Assembly (NCBI GenBank): GCA_902476765.1
Contig: CABSEJ010000022.1
Coordinates: 1-28,422 of the forward strand
Origin: an uncultured Blautia sp.
GTDB lineage: Bacteria; Bacillota; Clostridia; Lachnospirales; Lachnospiraceae
Length of the DNA stretch: 28,422 nt
Direction: 5' to 3'
Below, piece by piece: positions 23,507 through 28,422 of this stretch (positions within the stretch are counted from its first letter, which is position 1; every line of letters starts with the position of its first letter). Under the pieces are notes generated by a model that searched no databases, was not told where the DNA came from, and was given only the letters and a program-made list of their open reading frames with translations. The position numbers and the translations under genes are program-made.

Positions 23507-23965
23507 TTACAAAGGCTTCTCCAAAATATATCTCTGGGGCTTCATTCCCAGGCTCTCATAAAGCTTTAGGGCATTCTGGTTAAATTCCCAGACCATCAGG
23601 TCCAGGCGGCCGGCGCCTCTGGCTTTTGCCTCCTGCTGAGCAGTCAGAAAAAGACGGCGGGCAATACCCTGTCCTCTTCGGCTCTCATCTACCACCAAGT
23701 CATCCATATAAGCAATCTTTACAAAAAGTCCTGCTTTTGGTTCTCTTATCGTCACAACACATAAACCTATGACAGCACTGTCTTCTTCTGCTGCCAAAAA
23801 AATCACCTGAGGGTTCTCCAGCATTTTTTCAAAATCTTCTTTGGTATAAGGATGTTCCATATGTATAAATATATCTGGCCTGCCCTGTACATGCTGTTGG
23901 TGAAGCTGTTGCATTAAATCATCAACCGCCAGGTAATCCTCTTTTTTTATCTGTCGAATTCTCAT
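23507..23965 (-). CDS. GNAT family N-acetyltransferase
   Basis: The 152-aa protein has the GNAT fold: an N-terminal strand-helix (MRIRQIKKEDYLAVDDLMQQ), a central strand AVIGLCVVTIRE, motif A VDESRRGQGIARRLFLTAQ (about 93-111) with the acetyl-CoA loop RRGQGIA, and motif B LMVWEFNQNALKLYESLGMKP. The acceptor substrate cannot be read from sequence. ACAGGAG lies about four bases upstream of the ATG. It sits 18 nt after the aldo/keto reductase stop, so the two are co-transcribed. Confidence 0.92.
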   Translation of the reverse strand: MRIRQIKKEDYLAVDDLMQQLHQQHVQGRPDIFIHMEHPYTKEDFEKMLENPQVIFLAAEEDSAVIGLCVVTIREPKAGLFVKIAYMDDLVVDESRRGQGIARRLFLTAQQEAKARGAGRLDLMVWEFNQNALKLYESLGMKPQRYILEKPL

Positions 23966-23983
23966 TGCTCCTGTCTTCCTGTC

Positions 23984-24997
23984 TTAAAAAAATGTTTTAT
24001 AATCCTCATAATTTTTGGCTAAAAGCTCTGGGGTATTCAGTCCGTAAGGACATTTCTCCATACAATTTCCGCAATGCTTGCAATCCTGGATTTTCTCCAT
24101 CTTCTCCTGCCATTCCGGGGAGAGCCAAGCCTTTTTTGGTGCCCTTCTCAGCATCAGGCTCATACGGGCGCAGTTATTGATTTCGATTCCGGCCGGACAA
24201 GGCATACAATAACCGCAGCCTCTGCAGAAATCCCCGGCCAGTTCTTGTTTATCCTTTGCCATCTCCTCCAGTCTCTCTGTGGTAAGCTCAGGAGGACAGA
24301 CCTGATAAGATAAAAATTCATCCAATTCACTTTCCCTTTGAACGCCCCAGATAGGTGCCACATGGTCAAACTGAGGCTGGTTCATAAAAGCATATGCGCA
24401 GGCAGAATTGTGAATCAATCCTCCGGCCAGGCCCTTCATGGCTATAAAGCCCATATCAGCCTCTTTACAGGCCTCTACTATTTTCAAATCCGCCTCTGCC
24501 GCTAAATATGAAAAGGGAAACTGCAAAGTCTCATACAGACCGGAAGCAACAGCCTCCCGGGCAACAGCCAGTCTATGATTTGTTATACCGATATGGCGTA
24601 TTTTTCCCTGCTCCTTGGCTTTTAAAGCTGCATCGTACAATCCGGATTCATCTCCCGGTTTTGGACAAAATGCAGGATTGTGGAATTGATATATATCAAT
24701 ATAATCTGTCTGAAGAGTTCTCAGACTTTCTTCCAGGTCCTTCCAGAACTCCTCCTGTGTCCCTGCTGCAGTCTTGGTACTGATAATAATTTTCTCCCTG
24801 GTATAGGAAAAAGCAGCTCCCATCTTTTCCTCACTGTCAGAATAAGCCCTGGCTGTGTCAAAATAGTTTATGCCATGATAAAAGGCCTTTTGAAGAAGAT
24901 ATACGGCCTCCTTTTTTGAAATTCTCTGAATTGGCAGCGCACCAAATCCGTTTTTGCTGACCTGCAGCTCTGTTTTTCCTAATCTCACTGTCTGCAT
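23984..24997 (-). CDS. aldo/keto reductase with C-terminal 4Fe-4S ferredoxin domain
   Basis: The 337-aa cytosolic protein is a TIM-barrel AKR: NGFGALPIQR, NYFDTARAYSDSEEKMG with catalytic-type D47 and Y52, K75 in ISTKTA, H106 in YQFHNP, and GITNHRLAVA. After about residue 250 two ferredoxin-like motifs follow: CRGCGYCMPCPAGI and CKHCGNCMEKCPYGL. Such fusions are common in anaerobes and imply electron transfer through iron-sulfur clusters, although the substrate is unknown. GCAGGAGG lies about eight bases before the ATG. It is the first gene of the AKR-GNAT-Dabb unit. Confidence 0.94.
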   Translation of the reverse strand: MQTVRLGKTELQVSKNGFGALPIQRISKKEAVYLLQKAFYHGINYFDTARAYSDSEEKMGAAFSYTREKIIISTKTAAGTQEEFWKDLEESLRTLQTDYIDIYQFHNPAFCPKPGDESGLYDAALKAKEQGKIRHIGITNHRLAVAREAVASGLYETLQFPFSYLAAEADLKIVEACKEADMGFIAMKGLAGGLIHNSACAYAFMNQPQFDHVAPIWGVQRESELDEFLSYQVCPPELTTERLEEMAKDKQELAGDFCRGCGYCMPCPAGIEINNCARMSLMLRRAPKKAWLSPEWQEKMEKIQDCKHCGNCMEKCPYGLNTPELLAKNYEDYKTFF

Positions 24998-25054
24998 TTC
25001 TTTACCTCCTGCTGTCTTTTCTTTCTATTCTGCCACTTTTTTCTAAAAATTTCA

Positions 25055-25060
25055 ATTATA
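25055..25060 (-). promoter_or_regulatory. candidate -10 of the aldo/keto reductase operon
   Basis: A perfect TATAAT on the minus strand lies about 57 bp before the reductase ATG. No -35 near TTGACA is found at 16-18 bp, so an activator or alternative element would be needed. Confidence 0.4.
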
Positions 25061-25270
25061 TTTACCTGCTAACATCACATGGTTGCTGGCTCCCAGAATA
25101 GAAGGTTCTCTACATACACTGAAATGATACTGACACTCTGAACAACGGTATATTCAGTGTATCATACTCTTTTAGCCACGTCTACAAAGCATGCCGGAAA
25201 ATAAATTCTTGTACATTATGCTGTTAGCAGCCATTTACAGCAGGCTGGGATTTATGCCCCAGGGTTTTCC

Positions 25271-25304
25271 TTACATAGGAAATATAAGGAAATTTCCTAT
25301 GTAA
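25271..25304 (-). repeat. second hairpin downstream of trkH
   Basis: TTACATAGGAAAT (25271-25283) pairs perfectly with ATTTCCTATGTAA (25292-25304) around an 8-base loop. It directly follows the main trkH terminator and could back it up or protect the 3' end. Confidence 0.75.
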
Positions 25305-25355
25305 AAATATTCCCTTCTGCAAAAACAAAAGGAATTTGCAGAAGGGAATATTTTT
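25303..25355 (-). terminator. strong intrinsic terminator of trkA-trkH, overlapping the trkH stop
   Basis: A 19-bp perfect stem is formed by 25303-25321 and 25337-25355 (core TTCCCTTCTGCA with its complement). On the minus strand a TTTTT run closes the hairpin. The first arm includes part of the trkH TAA codon (25354-25356), so the ribosome would cover the stem while finishing TrkH. Confidence 0.88.
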
Positions 25356-26796
25356 AAAATTTTTTCCAGGTATCTTTTACAAATAATAACAGCAGCGGGA
25401 ATATCTCCAAACGTCCCGCCAACATATCAAAAATCAACACCAGCTTGGCCCCATTCGAAAAAATAGAAAAGTTCTGGGTAGGGCCTACCAGCTCCAAGCC
25501 GGGTCCGATATTATTAAGGGTAGCGGCCACACCGGTAAAGTTAGTTATCAAATCATAGCCGTCAAATCCTACCAGCAGCACAGAAAAAGTGAAAATCAAT
25601 ACATAGGCAATTAAAAATACATTGGTTGAACGAACAGTCTCATGTTCCAGGGGAGCTCCATCTAATTTTAATTTTCTCAGACTTCTGGGATGAAGCAGTG
25701 TATAAAGCTCCTTCTTAATGGTTTTTACAAGTATCACTAATCGGGATACCTTGATACCGCCTCCCGTGCTTCCCGCACAGGCTCCCACAAACATCAACAG
25801 CACTAAAATGGTTTTGGGAACCTCCGGCCAAAGATTAAAATCCGTAGTAGCATATCCGGTTGTGGTAATAATAGATGCTACCTGAAAAGCTGACTGCTGC
25901 AGTGCTTTACCAAAGGAGCCGTAAATATCTTTTACAATAACTGCAATGGTCAAAATAGATGCCAGAATAATCAGCAAATACCAGCGAACTTCCTCCATTC
26001 GGAAAGCCTGCTTTATTTTTCCTTTTAAAATCAAGTAATACGCCGCAAAGTTTACGCCGCAAAGAGTCATAAAAATTGTCACTACTACCTGCAGATAGGT
26101 AGAATAGCCTGCCATACTGTCATTTTTAATTCCAAAGCCTCCGGTTCCCGCAGTACCAAAGCTGATGGTTAGAGCATCAAACAAAGGCATATTCCCCAAT
26201 AGAAGCAAAACAATTTCAATCACTGTCAGGCAGACATAAATTACATACAAAATTTTTGCAGTAGACTGTACTGTAGGGGCAAGCTTACTGACAGATGGAC
26301 CGGGGCTTTCTGCCTTCATCAGATTCACATGGGAACCGCTTCCTTTCACATGAAGAAAGGAAAGGAGGAATACCAGTACACCCATACCTCCCACCCAGTG
26401 TGTAAAACTTCTCCAGAATAAGACACACTTAGAAAGTGCCTCTACGTCTTGCAGGATACTTGCACCAGTGGTAGTAAATCCGGAAACCGTTTCAAATAAA
26501 GCATCTACAGGATTGGTAATACTGCCTGTGATGAGAAAGGGCAAGCTTCCCATAATACTTATGACAATCCAGCTAAGAGCTACCGTTACAAAGCCTTCCT
26601 TCATATAAAAAATTTTGCTTTTGGGCTTTTTATGGAGAAGAAGAACGCCTAAAAGCATACAGAGTATTCCGGAAATCAGAAAGGCCCAACCCTCCTGCTC
26701 TTTATAAATCAAAGCAACCAGGCAGGGAAGAAGCATAAATCCTGCCTCAAAATTTAAAACACAGCCTATCACATATTTTACAATTGAATAATTCAT
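25354..26796 (-). CDS. trkH: TrkH family potassium uptake channel subunit
   Basis: TrkH/KtrB proteins form the K+ translocation pore. The 480-aa protein has about ten hydrophobic segments and four pore-loop repeats carrying the selectivity-filter glycines: SGFTTTGAS (105-113), FGTAGTGGFGIKND, ITTTGYATTDF and NNIGPGLELVG. HWVGGMGVLVFLLSF is typical for TrkH. GTAGGAGAC lies a few bases before the ATG, and trkA ends 16 nt upstream. Co-expression with the regulatory subunit TrkA is therefore direct. The C-terminus closes within a hairpin. KtrB is a close alternative name. Confidence 0.94.
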   Translation of the reverse strand: MNYSIVKYVIGCVLNFEAGFMLLPCLVALIYKEQEGWAFLISGILCMLLGVLLLHKKPKSKIFYMKEGFVTVALSWIVISIMGSLPFLITGSITNPVDALFETVSGFTTTGASILQDVEALSKCVLFWRSFTHWVGGMGVLVFLLSFLHVKGSGSHVNLMKAESPGPSVSKLAPTVQSTAKILYVIYVCLTVIEIVLLLLGNMPLFDALTISFGTAGTGGFGIKNDSMAGYSTYLQVVVTIFMTLCGVNFAAYYLILKGKIKQAFRMEEVRWYLLIILASILTIAVIVKDIYGSFGKALQQSAFQVASIITTTGYATTDFNLWPEVPKTILVLLMFVGACAGSTGGGIKVSRLVILVKTIKKELYTLLHPRSLRKLKLDGAPLEHETVRSTNVFLIAYVLIFTFSVLLVGFDGYDLITNFTGVAATLNNIGPGLELVGPTQNFSIFSNGAKLVLIFDMLAGRLEIFPLLLLFVKDTWKKF

Positions 26797-26812
26797 GGTG
26801 TCTCCTACATCC

Positions 26813-28177
26813 CTACCTGTTCTTAAGTATATCTCTCAAGTCATTTAAACCTTTTATTGTGGTGACAACAATAACCGTATCTCCCAATCCTATCATATCC
26901 TGTCCTCTGGGAATTTTTACCTTTCCATTACGGTTAATACATGCAATAAGCAGATTACTTTTAAGCTCTAATTGAGCCAAAGGCACTCCTGTTACCTCCG
27001 ATGCTTCTTTTACTGCAAATTCCAGGGCCTCAGCCTGGCCGTCTAAAATTTGATAGAGAGTTTCTACGTTACTACTGCTCAGAGAATTTCCCATGGCCCG
27101 CACATACTGAAGGATATAATCTGCTGTAATATACTTGGGATAAATCACACTGCCCAAATCCAATCCTTCTACAATATCGTCAAAAGCAAGACGGTTTACT
27201 TTAGTCACAAGTTTTGCAGATGAAATTTTCTTTGCAAAAAGGCTGAGAAGAATATTTTCCTCGTCTAAATTTGTAAGTGTGATAAAAGCCTCTGTCTGAA
27301 CCAATCCTTCTTCCAGGAGAAGTTTTTTATCTGTACCATCTCCACAGATAATAGTAGCTTCCTGCAGCAGCTCACTTAATTCTTCACATCGCTCCCGTCT
27401 AGCTTCTATCAGACTGATTTTCATTTTCATATCAGACAGCAGTGTGGCTAAATAATAGCCAAGGGTTCCGCCGCCTACAATTAGAGCATTTTTCACCTGA
27501 TGTGTATATACACCTATTTTTTTGAAAAACATAGCTGAATTTTTAGGTGAAGCGATGATAGAAACCAAGTCCTGATTTTTCAAGACAAAATTTCCGGAAG
27601 GAATAAATACTCCCTCCTCCCGCTCCACACCACACACCAGTATGTCGCATCTGAGACGTTCTACAATCTCCGCTACAGTCATGCCATCCAAGCCAAATTC
27701 CGGCAGCAGCTTGAATTTTAAAAGCTCTACTCTTCCCTTAGAAAATGTGTCCAACTTAATAGCAGAAGGAAAACGAAGCAATCTGGAAATTTCTATTGCA
27801 GCTGCATATTCAGGGTTAATAATCATGGAAATTCCCAAGCTTTTTTTGATAAAATGAAGTTCCTTATGATACACTGGGTTTCTTACACGGGCTATAGTAT
27901 GACACTTGCTTACTTTTTTGGCAATCAGGCAACATAAAAGATTCAGCTCATCCGAGCCGGTAACAGAAATCAAAATATCTGCAGTTTCCACTCCTGCCGC
28001 CGACAGCACCTGAATACTGGAACCATTACCATTCATTCCCATAATATCCAGAGCTTCGGTAATCTGTTGAACCTTCTGGGGATTTTTATCAATTACCACC
28101 AGCTCATGGTCTTCATTACTTAGCTCTTCCGCCAGAGTGCTTCCGACCTTTCCGCACCCGATAATTATAATTTTCAT
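26813..28177 (-). CDS. trkA: Trk system potassium transport regulator TrkA
   Basis: TrkA is the cytosolic gating subunit that binds NAD(H) or ATP and controls TrkH. The 454-aa protein has two RCK_N-RCK_C repeats. The first starts IIIGCGKVGSTLAEEL (Rossmann GxGxxG, residues 4-19) with the ribose-binding acidic residue in LVVIDKNPQ. The second starts ALIVGGGTLGYYLATLL at about 230 with SLIEARRER. RCK_C segments include LLKFKLLPEFGLDG and LEFAVKEASEVTG. The size of a duplicated TrkA separates it from single-domain KtrA. GTGGAGGAC precedes the ATG, and a consensus promoter lies about 82 bp upstream. Confidence 0.95.
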   Translation of the reverse strand: MKIIIIGCGKVGSTLAEELSNEDHELVVIDKNPQKVQQITEALDIMGMNGNGSSIQVLSAAGVETADILISVTGSDELNLLCCLIAKKVSKCHTIARVRNPVYHKELHFIKKSLGISMIINPEYAAAIEISRLLRFPSAIKLDTFSKGRVELLKFKLLPEFGLDGMTVAEIVERLRCDILVCGVEREEGVFIPSGNFVLKNQDLVSIIASPKNSAMFFKKIGVYTHQVKNALIVGGGTLGYYLATLLSDMKMKISLIEARRERCEELSELLQEATIICGDGTDKKLLLEEGLVQTEAFITLTNLDEENILLSLFAKKISSAKLVTKVNRLAFDDIVEGLDLGSVIYPKYITADYILQYVRAMGNSLSSSNVETLYQILDGQAEALEFAVKEASEVTGVPLAQLELKSNLLIACINRNGKVKIPRGQDMIGLGDTVIVVTTIKGLNDLRDILKNR

Positions 28178-28258
28178 ATGTCCTCCACTGTAACTGTCTC
28201 TTAAAATTACATTAAAAAAACAAAATATGTATAAAGTTTTTATTAAAGTGCAAGGTCT

Positions 28259-28286
28259 ATTATAGCACGTCTCTTTTTATATGCAA
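28259..28286 (-). promoter_or_regulatory. trkA-trkH promoter
   Basis: On the minus strand TTGCAT (28281-28286), 16 bases, then TATAAT (28259-28264) with TGC immediately before it, an extended -10. The predicted leader of about 75 nt is AT-rich and contains no recognisable c-di-AMP riboswitch. The 82 bp between this promoter and the intron end contain nothing recognisable. Confidence 0.75.
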
Positions 28287-28368
28287 GTTAAATTTTAATA
28301 CATATCAATATGCCCCATCTCTTCCTTCCTATTCCTTTTCGCCAAGTCAATTCCCCTCTTTTAATCTA

Positions 28369-28422
28369 ATCGAGTAGGAGGCTAACCATTAGTTGATTAG
28401 CCGTCCTCTCACACCACCGTGC
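28369..28422 (-). mobile_element. 3' end of a group II intron (domain VI and part of domain V; cut by window edge)
   Basis: Read on the minus strand the last 54 bases begin with GCACGGTGG (the 3' strand of domain V) and continue into a long hairpin. GAGAGGA and GGCTAATC pair with GGTTAGCC and TCCTACTC around an AACTAAT loop. One A (28375) is bulged in the 3' strand exactly seven bases before the predicted end ...CTCGAT, as for a group II branch-point adenosine, and the intron would end in AT (the AY rule). The rest of the intron and any reverse transcriptase lie outside. The alternative is a degenerate fragment. Confidence 0.75.

Larger units (their letters stand above)
24998..25353. other. 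356-bp intergenic region between trkH and the aldo/keto reductase
   Basis: No credible gene is present. The part next to the reductase holds a TATAAT (minus strand, 25055-25060) that may serve it; no clear -35 is seen. In the middle, ATACACTGAA (25114-25123) pairs with TTCAGTGTAT (25153-25162), while the adjacent ATGATAC (25124-25130) can pair with GTATCAT (25159-25165), so two overlapping hairpins compete. The left end of trkH is served by two strong hairpins. The 25166-25260 stretch holds nothing recognisable. Confidence 0.6.

Noticed and set aside
28178..28258. Possible c-di-AMP (ydaO-type) riboswitch before trkA
   Set aside because: The leader is short, AT-rich and lacks the paired helices and conserved core of that class.

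Overview
The window reads as chromosomal DNA of a spore-forming, low-to-mid GC Firmicute, most likely a Lachnospiraceae member (Blautia/Ruminococcus-like). This rests on the sporulation genes yqfC and yqfD, strong AGGAG-type ribosome binding sites, an lgt of the clostridial type and the overall gene neighbourhoods. No taxonomic search was possible, so the genus is a guess. Almost every gene lies on the minus strand; lgt is the one clear plus-strand gene. I see no rRNA, tRNA, CRISPR array or prophage.

Layout, in plus coordinates. (1) 1-4746 is a housekeeping block transcribed leftward: proB, a DUF896 protein, 5-formyltetrahydrofolate cyclo-ligase, miaB and mutS (cut by the window edge). proA is missing from its usual place next to proB. 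(2) 4810-4990 holds a MITE-like palindromic element. (3) 5025-8602 is the yqfC-yqfD-phoH-ybeY cluster, ending in a membrane-anchored, BofC-like protein. (4) 8737-14097 is an sbcD-sbcC-NimA-like-DUF2284 operon; sbcD is divergent from monocistronic lgt (14361-15131), which ends in a bidirectional terminator. (5) 15201-17291 groups feoA with a Nif11-like small protein, an unknown 159-aa protein, a 72-aa protein and a Cys-cluster YkgJ protein; metal handling is the common hint. (6) 17434-20665 is an ECF-type sigma factor, a six-TM membrane protein and an ABC-2 ATPase/permease pair with overlapping reading frames, probably a self-contained export or stress module. (7) 20903-22927 is helD, an RNA-polymerase recycling motor, followed by an unusually structured intergenic region. 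(8) 23172-24997 is a small operon of a ferredoxin-type aldo/keto reductase, a GNAT acetyltransferase and a Dabb protein. (9) 25354-28177 is the trkA-trkH potassium uptake operon. Just upstream of its promoter, at the right edge, lies the 3' end of a group II intron.

The parts least explained by ordinary annotation are the MITE-like element with a possible solo end elsewhere, the group II intron tail, the feoA/Nif11-like cluster, the sigma/membrane-protein/ABC module, and the chain of hairpins between helD and the sigma gene.
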